Shown: positions 14,996 through 24,267, counted from the stretch's first letter. The stretch is 64,000 bases of DNA from Hymenobacter fodinae (GCF_004745825.1 NZ_SRLA01000002.1:1426001-1490000); one strand, 5' to 3'. Numbers and translations are program-made. Notes: generated by a model from the letters alone, not told the origin.

Positions 14996-17901
14996 TAGCG
15001 CAGCACCGTGTTATCGAAAGTGAGGGCCACGTAGTACAAGCCCCCAATGGTTGGGCCGGCGGCGTACTGGATGTAGCGGTTGTTGAGTAGGTTGGCGCCG
15101 CCCACTTTAATGGTCGATTTCAGGGCCGGGATGCGCACGTTCACCTGGGCATCTACGGTCTGGTAGGCGGGCACGCGGCCGTTAGCCAGGGGGCTCTCCC
15201 AGTAGAAGGTGCTCTGGTGGCGCCACACCACGTTGAAGCCCACGTTGCGCACCACCTCGCGGTTGCCAAACGACAGGTTAGTGGCCCAATGCGGCGTGTT
15301 GAAGCCCGTCACGAAAATATCCGACTGCTTATTGGTCGATAGCGCATTGTAGTTGACGTTGCCGCCGAAGGTGAACTTCTCATAGAAGTTGTAGGTCACG
15401 CCCAGCGTAGAGCCGTAGCTGCGGTAGTTGTTGAGGGCGTTGGTGTACACGCGGTAGCGGTCTTGGCGGGCACCGCGGTTGGTGTTAAGGGCTGCCAGCA
15501 CGGCATCATCAGAGCCCACGGTTACCTGCTGGCCGGCCGCATTCTTGGGCACGCTCACTTCTACCTGGCCTAGGAAACCCGAGTACACATTGTAATACGC
15601 ATCGGCATCAATCGACACGCGGTTGTCGAACAATACGCTGCGGTAGCCCACCTCGTAGGCGTTAATCTGCTCGGGCTGCTCCGTGGGCAGATTACCCACT
15701 TGCAGCAGGCTACGGATTTCGGGGCGCAACGCCGCCTGCGAGGCCGTGGTGCCGGAGTTGGCCGCCACGTAGGCATTCACCGCGGCGTTGAAGGTCGAAA
15801 TTGAAGCCAGCGTGTAGGAGTTGTCGAGGTAGTTCAGGCCTTCATTCACGCGGGCTAGGCCACCCACACGGCGCACGTTGCCGTTGTTCACGAACGACAG
15901 CGCCTCAAACAGGGAGGGGAAGCGCCAGCCGTTTTGGTAGGAAGCCCGGAAGTTGTGCTTGTCGGCGAGGGTATACACGGCGGCCACCCGCGGGTTCAGT
16001 TTGGGGTCGAACTCCGGGTTGTAGTCGGCGCGCAGGGAGGCGGTGAGCTTAAGTTTGTTATTGAGCAGTAGGCGGGAGGCCTGGGCGAAGCCGCCAATTT
16101 TCTTATAATACTGATTGTCGCCGCCGGGTGTGGTACGCTCCGCCAGAGGCCTACCGAAATCCACGAAGTTGTTGCCATCTGGAATCACCTCGTACAGGCG
16201 GGCATCGGCCCCAATCACCACATCGGCAAACTTAATGCGTTGGCCAAGGTTCCAGATGGCCTCAGAGTGGTAGGTGCGGCTGCGCTGGGTGAGGGCGGCC
16301 CCGCCGGGGATGGGTGCGCCTGGCACGTTCACGCCACTGTCCCAGTTGTTGGTGTGCACAATCTGGTTTTTCAGCGCATCAAACGCCGCTGTACCCGGCA
16401 CGGCGCGGCCGGCATCGGCCACCACCCGGGCCTGCTGCATGGCGGCCGCTAGGCCAGTGCCCGCGCTGAGCTGGCTCTGCAACTCCGTCCGAAATTTATT
16501 GCCCCACGCAGTATTAGAGCCGTTCTGCAGATCGAGGTTAAGGGCCAGGGGGTTGAGGTTGTAGGAGTTGCCGGTGTTTTCTACCAGCATGTAGGCGCGA
16601 GCCGTAAAGTCTTCTCCTTTCAACTCAATCTTGTGGTTCTGCACCGTCACGCCATCCAGCTGAATCTTGTTGCCACGCTGAAACACCCCGTCCATGAGGC
16701 CAAACCGGTAGCCATAGCTCAGCTCCAGCTTATCGGTGAGCTTATAGTGCAGGCTGGCATCGGCCTTGATGTTGCGCACGATGGGGTTGGTGAGGTCACG
16801 CTCGTAGTAACCCGTGCGACGCACGTTAAAAGTTTCGTTGCGGCCGTTGTAGGGAATGGTGATGGACACATTGCCGGCGTTGTCGTCGCCGTAGCGGTTC
16901 CACAGGTCGGCGGCGGGGTTGTTGGCGCCGCTCAGCTCCGGGAAGCGGGGGTTAGCCGAGGAGGCAGTTTGGGGGTTCTGGTCGATTTGGGTGTTGGCCA
17001 GCCAGTCGGTGCCGCGCAGATAGCTCAGGTTCACCTTGTAGGCCAGTCGCTGCGACGGTCCGACCACCTGCGCCCAGCGTAAGGCCGTTTCGGTGAGGGC
17101 GCTCGGGTCGCGGTCTTTGCCATCCACGTGGTTCACGCCCACCTTCTGGTACACGCTCAGGCCCTGGTAGCTGAAGGGGCTTTTGGTGGTGAGGTTGGCC
17201 ATGCCGTTGATGGCGTTCATGCCATACAAGGCCGAGGCTGCACCGGGCGTAATTTCCACGCTGGCAATGTCCAGCTCCGTGGGCCCGATGGCGTTGCCCA
17301 GGGGCACGCCCAGGGTCGCCGCCTGCATGTCCACTCCATCCACGAGCTGCATGAAGCGGAAGTTGTTCGGAATGTTGAAGCCGCGGGTGTTGGGCACTTT
17401 AAACGTAAGCGAGCTGGTCGTCATCTGAACGCCCTTCACGTTTTCCAGGGCATCGTAAAAGCTGGGCGCCGGCGTTTCCTTTATGGCCCGGATATCCAGC
17501 TTCTCAATAGCCACCGGCGACTTCAGCCGACTTTCTTCCACCCTGGAAGCTGACACCACCACCTCATTAACTAGGACCGCCTTCGACTCCAGCTTCACGG
17601 CAATAGGTTGGCTGCCGCTGGCAATTTCCAATTCCCGTGATTCGTAGCCGATGAAGTTGAACACCAGCGTAAACGGAAAGCGCAGCTTGGCCTTCAACGC
17701 AAACTGCCCGTTGTTGTCGCTGAGCGTGCCCACGGAGCCGCCCTTCACGCTGATGCTCACGCCCGGCAAAGGCTGCTGGTTGCCATTATCGCGCACGGTG
17801 CCGCTAATGGATATCAACGGATCCTGGGCGCTGGCCGAGAGGATGCTCACGAACAATAAGAGCAGGAGCAACCAGAAAGAAGCGTAGTACTGCTTCAGCA
17901 T
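14995..17901 (-). CDS. TonB-dependent receptor in the sulfur cluster
   Basis: 968 residues from the ATG at 17901 (MLKQYYASF), followed by a signal peptide. Domains: carboxypeptidase-regulatory-like beta-sandwich (about 30-110, 'ISGTVRDNGNQQPLPGVSISVKGG'), TonB plug (about 120-230), then a large 22-strand-type barrel ending in a hydrophobic C-terminus. It imports a ligand across the outer membrane using TonB energy. No SusD partner is present, so a glycan substrate is less likely. Its place among cysJ, cysI and a TSUP transporter suggests an organosulfur or siderophore-like ligand (inference). Stop and DUF2490 start overlap. Confidence 0.93.
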   Translation of the reverse strand: MLKQYYASFWLLLLLLFVSILSASAQDPLISISGTVRDNGNQQPLPGVSISVKGGSVGTLSDNNGQFALKAKLRFPFTLVFNFIGYESRELEIASGSQPIAVKLESKAVLVNEVVVSASRVEESRLKSPVAIEKLDIRAIKETPAPSFYDALENVKGVQMTTSSLTFKVPNTRGFNIPNNFRFMQLVDGVDMQAATLGVPLGNAIGPTELDIASVEITPGAASALYGMNAINGMANLTTKSPFSYQGLSVYQKVGVNHVDGKDRDPSALTETALRWAQVVGPSQRLAYKVNLSYLRGTDWLANTQIDQNPQTASSANPRFPELSGANNPAADLWNRYGDDNAGNVSITIPYNGRNETFNVRRTGYYERDLTNPIVRNIKADASLHYKLTDKLELSYGYRFGLMDGVFQRGNKIQLDGVTVQNHKIELKGEDFTARAYMLVENTGNSYNLNPLALNLDLQNGSNTAWGNKFRTELQSQLSAGTGLAAAMQQARVVADAGRAVPGTAAFDALKNQIVHTNNWDSGVNVPGAPIPGGAALTQRSRTYHSEAIWNLGQRIKFADVVIGADARLYEVIPDGNNFVDFGRPLAERTTPGGDNQYYKKIGGFAQASRLLLNNKLKLTASLRADYNPEFDPKLNPRVAAVYTLADKHNFRASYQNGWRFPSLFEALSFVNNGNVRRVGGLARVNEGLNYLDNSYTLASISTFNAAVNAYVAANSGTTASQAALRPEIRSLLQVGNLPTEQPEQINAYEVGYRSVLFDNRVSIDADAYYNVYSGFLGQVEVSVPKNAAGQQVTVGSDDAVLAALNTNRGARQDRYRVYTNALNNYRSYGSTLGVTYNFYEKFTFGGNVNYNALSTNKQSDIFVTGFNTPHWATNLSFGNREVVRNVGFNVVWRHQSTFYWESPLANGRVPAYQTVDAQVNVRIPALKSTIKVGGANLLNNRYIQYAAGPTIGGLYYVALTFDNTVLR

Positions 17902-18057
17902 ATAGAAGGTGTTTCGAGGTAAAGGATGTGGAGTTGGCAGGGCCGTAGGCCAGTCGATGAGGGAGTAGGAGCCGCTCAACTGGCGGCTTCTAGCAGCAAC
18001 AACATCGCTTTATCAGGACACGCATCTAGTTAGTTTGAAAGAGGTTGTTGAAGGTTC

Positions 18058-18219
18058 GTCATGTCGAGCTTGTCGAGACATCTCGCGTGCTGACGTACGT
18101 TGCAGTGGTTACCGTCATGCTGAGCGAAGTCGAAGCATCTCTACCGCTTCGTTGAGTTGTCTCTAGGCCAGTTGATTAGCCAGAGGTAGAGATGCTTCGA
18201 CTCCGCTCAGCATGACGGG
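18058..18219. repeat. Palindromic intergenic repeat, family A (half copy + full copy)
   Basis: A full imperfect palindrome has arms at 18112-18140 (GTCATGCTGAGCGAAGTCGA...) and 18186-18218, inverse to each other with CGACTCCGCTCAGCATGAC. Just before it, 18058-18095 carries a related left arm (GTCATGTCGAGC..GAGACATCTCGCG) without its partner. A related copy encloses a family B element at 29505-29727. It fills most of the gap between cysJ and the TonB gene. It looks like a non-autonomous MITE/REP-type element; no terminal target duplication was resolved. Confidence 0.8.
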
Positions 18220-18234
18220 CAGTAGTAGGCAGTT

Positions 18235-20088
18235 CTAGTACACGTCCTCTAAAAAGCGGCGTGACTTCTTCAGCTTTTTCAGGTATTCAGCGGCGTATTC
18301 TTCGCCTAGGCCACTCTCTTGGCCGATGATGGTGAGCAGGGCGCGTTGCACATCGGCGGCCATGCGAGTTTTATCACCGCACACGTAGAAGTAGGCGCCG
18401 GTTTCAAGCTGATCGTAGAGGCGGCGGCCCTGCTCCAGCAGCCGGTGCTGGATGTAGATTTTCTGTTCCTGGTCGCGGGAGAAAGCCACGTCGAGGCGGT
18501 CTAGCGTGCCCTTTTTCAGGTGCTGTTGCCACTCGGTTTGGTACAGAAAGTCAGTGGTGAAGTGGGGGTTACCAAATACCAGCCAGTTGCGGCCGGCCGC
18601 GCCGGTTTCGGCCCGTTCCTCCACGAAGGCCCGGAAGGGAGCTACGCCCGTGCCAGCCCCTACCATGATGATGTCGGTGGCGCCATCCTGGGGCAGCTTG
18701 AAGTACTCGTTACGGTCGACCCACACGCGGGCAGTGTCGCCCAGGTTGAGGTGGTCGGCCTGGTACACCGAGCAAGCGCCGTGCTTGTCGCGGCCGTAGG
18801 CCTGGTAGCGCACGGCCCCCACGGTTAGGTGCACTTCCTCAGGGTGCGCGAGCAGGCTGCTGGCAATGGAGTAAGCGCGGGCGGGCAAGGGCCGCAGCAC
18901 CGCCGCCAACTGCTGCCCCGAAAGCTCCACCGGAAACTCCGTAAGCAGGTCGGCCACGTCGCGGCCGTAGAGGTAGTTGGGCAGCTGGGCTTTATCGGCC
19001 AAAATTTCACGCAACAGGCCGTGCTGCGGGGCCAGGGCCGCGTAGCGCTCCAGCACGTCGCGCGTCACTACCGACAGTTCCAGATGCTCCGTGAGGGCGC
19101 TGGTCAGGTCCAGTTCGGTGCTTTCCAGGCGTACGGGGGCGTTGGCGTTTAGGTGAGCAGCTTGCAGAACTTCCTCTACCAGGGCGGGGCGGTTCGTGGG
19201 CTGCACCATCAGGGCGTCGCCGGCCTCGTACTGAATGCCCGAGCCTTCCAGCGAAAACTCCAAGTGGTACGTCTCCTTCGTAGAGCCGCGGCCATTGAGC
19301 TGGATTTTCTCCAGCAACGGCGCCTGAAATGGGTTGCGGCTTGTGTAGGCCACTGCAACCGGCGCGCCTAGGCCACCCGTCAGCACCGATGGCAACACGG
19401 CTGGCGCTGTTGCTACTGCTACCGAAGCAGCCGGCGCGGGAGCCGCTGCTGGGGCCGACTTCGCCAGCACTTCCAACACCTGGGCGGCCCACTTACGGGT
19501 TTCATCCTCAAACTCCACGTCGCAGTCTACGCGCTCCAGCAGGCGCTTGCCGCCCAGCTCGGCCAGACGCTGGTCGAACTCAAACCCAGTTTGGCAGAAC
19601 TGCAGGTAGCTTTTATCACCGAGGGCTAGCACGGCATACTGCAGCTCCGGCAGCTTGGGCGCGCGGGCGCTCAGCAAAAATTGGTGCAGCTCCTCTGCCG
19701 CAATAGGTGGGTCGCCCTCACCTTGGGTGCTCACTACCACCAGCAGTTGCTGCTCGGTTTTGAGGTCTTTGGTGGGGTAGTCGTTCATGTCGCGCACCGT
19801 GGCAGTGAGGCCTTTCTGGCGCGCAATCTCCGCTGTAATGTTGGCGGCCTTCTTACTGTTACCGGTTTGGGAGCCGTACAGAATAGTAAGCTGGGCGGGG
19901 CCGGCCGGAGCCGTAACGGCAGCTGCCATGCCCGGCTGAGTAGCTGGGGTCGGCTGGCCCGCGGCGGCCCGACCGTAGAGGTAGCCGCTCAGCCAAAGCA
20001 ACTGCTGCTCGGTGAGCCCGGCCGTCAACTGCTGGAGCGTGGCCTCATCGAAGCCAATGGGAAGAGTAGGAGAAGGAGCAGTGGTCAT
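18235..20088 (-). CDS. cysJ: Sulfite reductase flavoprotein alpha subunit (CysJ-like)
   Basis: 617 residues from the ATG at 20088 (MTTAPSPTLPIGF). Domains: flavodoxin/FMN domain (about 65-215, 'LTILYGSQTGNSKKAANITA'), FAD-binding reductase domain (about 245-450, 'RAYSIASSLLAHPEEVHLTV') and NADP(H)-binding domain (about 460-617, 'MVGAGTGVAPFRAFVEERA', 'YFYVCGDKTRMAADVQRAL'). It passes electrons from NADPH to CysI. A long Ala/Pro linker joins the FMN and FAD parts, as in diflavin reductases. E. coli CysJ has 599 residues. It follows cobA by 31 bases. Confidence 0.93.
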   Translation of the reverse strand: MTTAPSPTLPIGFDEATLQQLTAGLTEQQLLWLSGYLYGRAAAGQPTPATQPGMAAAVTAPAGPAQLTILYGSQTGNSKKAANITAEIARQKGLTATVRDMNDYPTKDLKTEQQLLVVVSTQGEGDPPIAAEELHQFLLSARAPKLPELQYAVLALGDKSYLQFCQTGFEFDQRLAELGGKRLLERVDCDVEFEDETRKWAAQVLEVLAKSAPAAAPAPAASVAVATAPAVLPSVLTGGLGAPVAVAYTSRNPFQAPLLEKIQLNGRGSTKETYHLEFSLEGSGIQYEAGDALMVQPTNRPALVEEVLQAAHLNANAPVRLESTELDLTSALTEHLELSVVTRDVLERYAALAPQHGLLREILADKAQLPNYLYGRDVADLLTEFPVELSGQQLAAVLRPLPARAYSIASSLLAHPEEVHLTVGAVRYQAYGRDKHGACSVYQADHLNLGDTARVWVDRNEYFKLPQDGATDIIMVGAGTGVAPFRAFVEERAETGAAGRNWLVFGNPHFTTDFLYQTEWQQHLKKGTLDRLDVAFSRDQEQKIYIQHRLLEQGRRLYDQLETGAYFYVCGDKTRMAADVQRALLTIIGQESGLGEEYAAEYLKKLKKSRRFLEDVY

Positions 20089-20119
20089 GGAAAAGAGAGC
20101 AGCAGCGCGAGAAAAAGAG

Positions 20120-20911
20120 TTAAGCCACTTCGGCGTAGGCCGGTAGCAGAGCGAAAACATCAGTAGGCAGTGTCTCCGCCAGGTTTTCGGCGGTGGCTAA
20201 GCGGGTTACTTCGCCCACCAGAATGATGGCTGGGGCCCCAATGCCGGCCTTTTTAGCTAGGGTTGGCAACTGGGCGACTGAGCCCGCCACGAAGCGCGCT
20301 GTGGGCAGGGTGCCGTTTTGCACAATGGCGGCGGGTGTATTGGCTTGTCCGTGTTGCGTATAGAGGGCTACGATGTGGTCCAGCTCCCCCAGACCCATCA
20401 GGATGACGGTAGTGGTGCGGGAGCGGGCGGCTTCGGCCACGCTGCCGGATAGCTCGCCGGTGGCGGTGGTAGCCGTAATCACCCGAAAGCCTTCACTGGC
20501 GCCGCGGTGCGTCACCGGAATGCCCACGCTGCCCGCCGCGGCCACGGCACTACTGATGCCGGGCACATAATCAGTGGCTAGGCCATGCTGCTCAGCGTAA
20601 AGCATTTCTTCCCGGCCGCGGCCGAACACAAACGGGTCACCGCCCTTCAGGCGTACTACGTGGCCGTATTGGTGAGCGTGCTCCACAATCAGGGCGTTGA
20701 TTTCGTCCTGGCTATAGCTGCGCAGGCCCCGGCGCTTACCCACAAACACGGTAACGGCATCGGGGCGGGCGTGCTGGAGCAAGTCATTGTTAGCTAGTGC
20801 GTCGTAGAGAATTACGTCGGCCTCACCGAGCACCCGCGCCCCTTTGAGCGTGAGCAGCTCCGGGTCGCCAGGGCCGGCGCCGAGCACTGTAAGACGGGGC
20901 GTTTTCATCAT
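20120..20911 (-). CDS. cobA: Uroporphyrinogen-III C-methyltransferase (SUMT)
   Basis: 263 residues. It methylates uroporphyrinogen III twice with S-adenosylmethionine to give precorrin-2, the first step to siroheme. Family motifs are the N-terminal 'VLGAGPGDPELLTLKGARVL', 'RLKGGDPFVFGRGREE' and 'VPGISSAVAAAGSVGIPVTHRG'. It lacks a fused Met8-like domain; that activity is supplied by the N-terminal half of the 10909-12420 fusion, so the cluster covers the whole branch to siroheme. Start ATG 20911 or 20908 (tandem Met). Confidence 0.95.
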   Translation of the reverse strand: MMKTPRLTVLGAGPGDPELLTLKGARVLGEADVILYDALANNDLLQHARPDAVTVFVGKRRGLRSYSQDEINALIVEHAHQYGHVVRLKGGDPFVFGRGREEMLYAEQHGLATDYVPGISSAVAAAGSVGIPVTHRGASEGFRVITATTATGELSGSVAEAARSRTTTVILMGLGELDHIVALYTQHGQANTPAAIVQNGTLPTARFVAGSVAQLPTLAKKAGIGAPAIILVGEVTRLATAENLAETLPTDVFALLPAYAEVA

Positions 20912-20915
20912 GAGA

Positions 20916-21063
20916 AGTGATGGGGTGATGAGGTAATGGGATGAAGAAGTGATGGATGGAGGAGGTGATAGGTTATGAGGAGAAATGCAGGATGACGCTG
21001 TAGATCAAACTAGTGTGCTTTTACCCTTACCCTCATCACTTCCTCACCCCATTACTTCACCAC
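20916..21063. repeat. Palindromic intergenic repeat, family C (GTGATGRGG type)
   Basis: The left side is a purine-rich series of GTGATGGGGTGATGAGG-like units and the right side is the inverse (CTCATCACTTCCTCACCCCAT), with a unique centre around 20985-21030. Other copies lie at 22361-22477 and 37798-37914. This copy fills the cysN-cobA gap. Confidence 0.75.
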
Positions 21064-21068
21064 CTTAT

Positions 21069-22355
21069 TTAGATTGAAAACGCCACCGGCGGCGCTACCG
21101 GCGCGGTGAAGTACTCGGAGTTGGCTGCTTCCACCAGGCCGGCAGCTACAGTGTCGCCGCTCAGCTCATCTACCAGAATAAAGGACCCGGAAACCCGGTT
21201 GTCCTGATAGGTATCGACGGCTAGCGGGAGGGCGGTTTTGATGCGCACCCGCACGATGTCGTTTAGCTGAGCCGATTCAGCCGCGCCTTTGGCGAAGGTT
21301 TGCACATTCACCTTGTAGAGGATGGCTGGAATGGCGGCTTTCACTAGCGTAGAATGATGCTGCACCAACAGCTTGCGGCCCGGCCAAAGGGGCTGCTCGC
21401 TCATCCAGCACAGAGTAGCCTCCAATTCCCGGGTAATAGTGGGCTGCTGGCCTAGGGGCACGATAGAGTCGCCGCGGCTCACGTCCACGTCATCACGCAG
21501 CCGGATTACCACGGCCTGGGGTGCGGCGGCAGATTCAACTTCCTGCTGACTTACCTCTAAGGCTTCAATCTCTGATTCTAGGCCAGAAGGCAGCACCAGC
21601 ACCCGGTCGCCGCGGCGGTATTCGCCGCTTTGGATTTGGCCAGCGTAGCCCCGGTAGTCGGGTAGCTCGGCAGTTTGGGGCCGGATAACATACTGCACCT
21701 GGAAGCGCGGCTCGTCGGCGCGCTCCTGGGTGCCGGGCACACTTTCCAGGTGCTCCAGCAGGCTGGGGCCGGTGTACCAGGGCAGGTGCGTGGAGCGCGT
21801 AACCACGTTGTCGCCCTGCAAGGCGCTGAGCGGAATGGCTACGGCCGCTGGCAGGTTGAAGTGGTTGGTGAGTTCGGCGTAATCGGTGGCGATTTTAGCG
21901 AAAACCGCTTCGTCGTAGCCAACCAAGTCCATTTTGTTCACGGCCAGCACGAAGTGGCGGATGCCTAGCAGCGCCGCAATCAGGGTATGACGGCGCGTCT
22001 GCTCAATCACGCCCTGGCGGGCATCTACCAGCACAATGGCGAGGTCGGCGTTGCTGGCACCGGTTACCATGTTGCGGGTGTACTGCACGTGACCGGGCGC
22101 GTCGGTAATGATGAATTTGCGGCGGGGCGTGGTGAAGTACTTGTAGGCCACGTCGATAGTAATACCCTGCTCGCGCTCAGCCCGTAGGCCATCCGTCAGC
22201 AAAGCCAGATCCACAGTGCCGTTAGAAGCCTGCCGCTTTTCCAGGGCCGCCAGCACGTCCAGCGATACCGATTCGGAATCGTAGAGCAAGCGGCCAATCA
22301 AGGTGCTTTTGCCGTCGTCAACGCTGCCGCACGTGATAAATCGAAGTAAATCCAT
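21069..22355 (-). CDS. cysN: Sulfate adenylyltransferase subunit 1 (CysN, GTPase)
   Basis: 428 residues from the ATG at 22355 (MDLLRFITCGSVDDGKST). GTPase of the EF-Tu superfamily that drives CysD-catalysed formation of APS from sulfate and ATP. Nucleotide motifs: P-loop 'GSVDDGKST', switch region 'REQGITIDVAY', 'DAPGHVQYT' and 'NKMDL'. Two beta-barrel domains follow. There is no fused APS kinase (CysC) domain, and none is elsewhere in the window, which agrees with the APS-type reductase encoded by cysH. Lies between palindromic spacers. Confidence 0.96.
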   Translation of the reverse strand: MDLLRFITCGSVDDGKSTLIGRLLYDSESVSLDVLAALEKRQASNGTVDLALLTDGLRAEREQGITIDVAYKYFTTPRRKFIITDAPGHVQYTRNMVTGASNADLAIVLVDARQGVIEQTRRHTLIAALLGIRHFVLAVNKMDLVGYDEAVFAKIATDYAELTNHFNLPAAVAIPLSALQGDNVVTRSTHLPWYTGPSLLEHLESVPGTQERADEPRFQVQYVIRPQTAELPDYRGYAGQIQSGEYRRGDRVLVLPSGLESEIEALEVSQQEVESAAAPQAVVIRLRDDVDVSRGDSIVPLGQQPTITRELEATLCWMSEQPLWPGRKLLVQHHSTLVKAAIPAILYKVNVQTFAKGAAESAQLNDIVRVRIKTALPLAVDTYQDNRVSGSFILVDELSGDTVAAGLVEAANSEYFTAPVAPPVAFSI

Positions 22356-22360
22356 TTTGG

Positions 22361-22477
22361 TGATGAGGTGAAAAGTGATGGGGTGAATAATGTTGTTGAG
22401 GGATGGAGTAGGTGAGGTAGGAGACCATCTTGGTCCGGTTCTTTTCACCTCATTGCTCCATCACCTCATCACCTCAA
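22361..22477. repeat. Palindromic intergenic repeat, family C
   Basis: GATGAGGTGAAAAGTGATGG-type units on the left and CACCTCATTGCTCCATCACC-type units on the right form an imperfect palindrome spanning the whole cysD-cysN gap. Confidence 0.75.
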
Positions 22478-23389
22478 TCAGAAATAGCCGTTGCGCTTGC
22501 GGTCTTCCATGCCGGCTTCGGAGATATTGTCGTCGAGGCGGGTGGCGCCCCGCTCGCTTACTTTGGCCAGCAGCAGGTCCTGGATGATGTCCTCCACGGT
22601 GCTGGCGTCGCTTTCCACGGCGGCGGTGCAGGTAGAGTCGCCGACGGTGCGGAAGCGCACCTGGCGCGTCACGATTTCGTCGTCCTCATCGAGGCGTAGG
22701 TGCTCCGACAGGCCTAGAAGCTGGCCCGTAGGCAGCACCACACAGGTACGCTCGTGGCCGAAGTAGATGTCGGGCAGTTGAATGTTTTCGCGCTGGATGT
22801 AGCGCCATACATCCAGCTCCGTCCAGTTGGAAATGGGGAACACGCGCACGTTTTCGCCTTTCTGGATGCGGCCGTTGTACACGTTCCAGAGCTCGGGGCG
22901 CTGGCGCTTGGGGTCCCACTGGCCAAACTCGTCGCGCACGGAGAAAATGCGCTCCTTGGCGCGGGCCTTCTCCTCGTCGCGGCGGGCGCCGCCAATGCAG
23001 GCGTCGAACTCAAACTCTTCGATTACCTCCAGCAGCGTGTAGGTTTGCAGGGGGTTACGGCTCGGATACTTGCCGCCCGGTTCCCGCAGGCGCTGGCGCT
23101 TGATGGTGTCTTCTACTTTGCGCACAATCAGCTTTTCGCCCAGGCGAGCGGCCAGTTCATCGCGGTAGGCCAGTACCTCGGGGAAGTTATGGCCAGTATC
23201 TACGTGCACCAGCGGGAAGGGGAAGCGGCCGGGGCGGAAGGCTTTCTCGGCCAGTCGCGTGAGCACGATAGAGTCTTTACCACCCGAAAATAGCAGGGCG
23301 GGGCGCTCAAACTGGCCCGCTACTTCCCGCAGGATATGAATGGCTTCGGCTTCCAGCCGGTCGAGGTAATCGAAATGGGGGGTACTCAT
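22478..23389 (-). CDS. cysD: Sulfate adenylyltransferase subunit 2 (CysD)
   Basis: 303 residues from the ATG at 23389 (MSTPHFDYLDRLEAEAIHI). Catalytic subunit of ATP sulfurylase, PAPS-reductase/PP-loop fold, with the pyrophosphate loop 'LLFSGGKDSIVLTRLAEKAF' and 'VHVDTGHNFPE'. It forms APS together with CysN. Length and C-terminal 'RKRNGYF' agree with CysD proteins. Transcribed after cysH, before cysN. Confidence 0.97.
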   Translation of the reverse strand: MSTPHFDYLDRLEAEAIHILREVAGQFERPALLFSGGKDSIVLTRLAEKAFRPGRFPFPLVHVDTGHNFPEVLAYRDELAARLGEKLIVRKVEDTIKRQRLREPGGKYPSRNPLQTYTLLEVIEEFEFDACIGGARRDEEKARAKERIFSVRDEFGQWDPKRQRPELWNVYNGRIQKGENVRVFPISNWTELDVWRYIQRENIQLPDIYFGHERTCVVLPTGQLLGLSEHLRLDEDDEIVTRQVRFRTVGDSTCTAAVESDASTVEDIIQDLLLAKVSERGATRLDDNISEAGMEDRKRNGYF

Positions 23390-23423
23390 GGTATTGTCGA
23401 GATGACCGTTTTGCAGTGGGCGG

Positions 23424-23451
23424 CGGTAGAGACGCGTATTTGCGTCTGCCG
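23424..23451. repeat. Palindromic repeat, family D (TAGAGACGC type)
   Basis: CGGTAGAGACGC (23424-23435) faces GCGTCTGCCG (23442-23451) across a six-base loop, in the cysH-cysD gap. A longer diverged copy lies at 30914-31048. Confidence 0.65.
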
Positions 23452-23490
23452 CGTGCTGATGTTGTGTAGGACTGTTGTAGGCCTGTGGTC

Positions 23491-24267
23491 TTAACCCGCG
23501 GGCACTGGCTCTACCACGGGGTCGGGGCCGTTGTGGTGGGCGGTGGCGTGTAGGCCACATTCCTTGGCCGAGAGGTCTTCCCACCACCAGCGGCCGGCCC
23601 GGAAGTCCTCGCCCGGCTTAATGGCCCGGGTGCAGGGGGCGCACCCAATGCTTACGAAGCCCTGTTGGTGCAGCGGGTTCACCGGAATGCCGTTTTCCTG
23701 GGCGTAGGCCACCGCTTGCTCCCAGGTCCAGTCGAAGAGAGGGTGAACTTTGGTCAGCCCATGAGCGGCATCCCACTCCACGGGGTCCATAGTTTGCCGG
23801 TTCTGCGACTGCTCAGCCCGGATGCCGGTTACCCAAGCTTGCTGCCCCGCCAGCGCCCGATTCAGGGGCTCTACTTTGCGGATATAGCAGCACTCCTTGC
23901 GGTTTTCCACGCTCTCGTAGAAGCTGTTTGGTCCTTTTGTGAGCAGCAGCTCCTGCACGCTTTCTTGGCGCGGAAAGTACACCTCAATGGGCTGCTCATA
24001 CTTCAGCAAGGTCTTGTTCCAGGTGGAGTACGTCTCCTGAAAATTGCGCCCCGTATCCAGTGTAAATACCTTGATAGGGAGCTCATTGGTGAAGATTAAG
24101 TGACTAATAATCTGATCTTCCAGTCCGAAGGAGGTGGAGAAGACGGCTTTGCCAGGGAAGCGTTCTGCCACTAGGCGCAGGCGCTCTAAGGTAGTGGCAG
24201 AAGTGAGCCGAAGGCGCAGGTCGTCGAGCTCGGGCAAGACGGCCGGCGCAGCTGATGCTGCAGACAT
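23491..24267 (-). CDS. cysH: APS reductase (CysH, iron-sulfur type)
   Basis: 258 residues from the ATG at 24267 (MSAASAAPAVLPEL). It reduces adenylylsulfate to sulfite with thioredoxin. The paired-cysteine motifs that bind a 4Fe-4S cluster are present: 'ECCYIRKVEPLNRAL' and 'CAPCTRAIKPGEDFRAGRWW', followed by the C-terminal catalytic 'KECGLH'. These mark the APS-specific rather than the PAPS-specific form, in line with the missing CysC. It is the first gene of the sulfur cluster, behind the SAM riboswitch and the poly-Cys leader (207 bases from leader stop to ATG). Confidence 0.95.
   Translation of the reverse strand: MSAASAAPAVLPELDDLRLRLTSATTLERLRLVAERFPGKAVFSTSFGLEDQIISHLIFTNELPIKVFTLDTGRNFQETYSTWNKTLLKYEQPIEVYFPRQESVQELLLTKGPNSFYESVENRKECCYIRKVEPLNRALAGQQAWVTGIRAEQSQNRQTMDPVEWDAAHGLTKVHPLFDWTWEQAVAYAQENGIPVNPLHQQGFVSIGCAPCTRAIKPGEDFRAGRWWWEDLSAKECGLHATAHHNGPDPVVEPVPAG

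Noticed and set aside
18113..18218. Plain transcription terminator between cysJ and the TonB gene
   Set aside because: Arms recur elsewhere as part of a repeat family and no U-tract follows on the minus strand, so it is listed as a repeat; partial termination is still possible.
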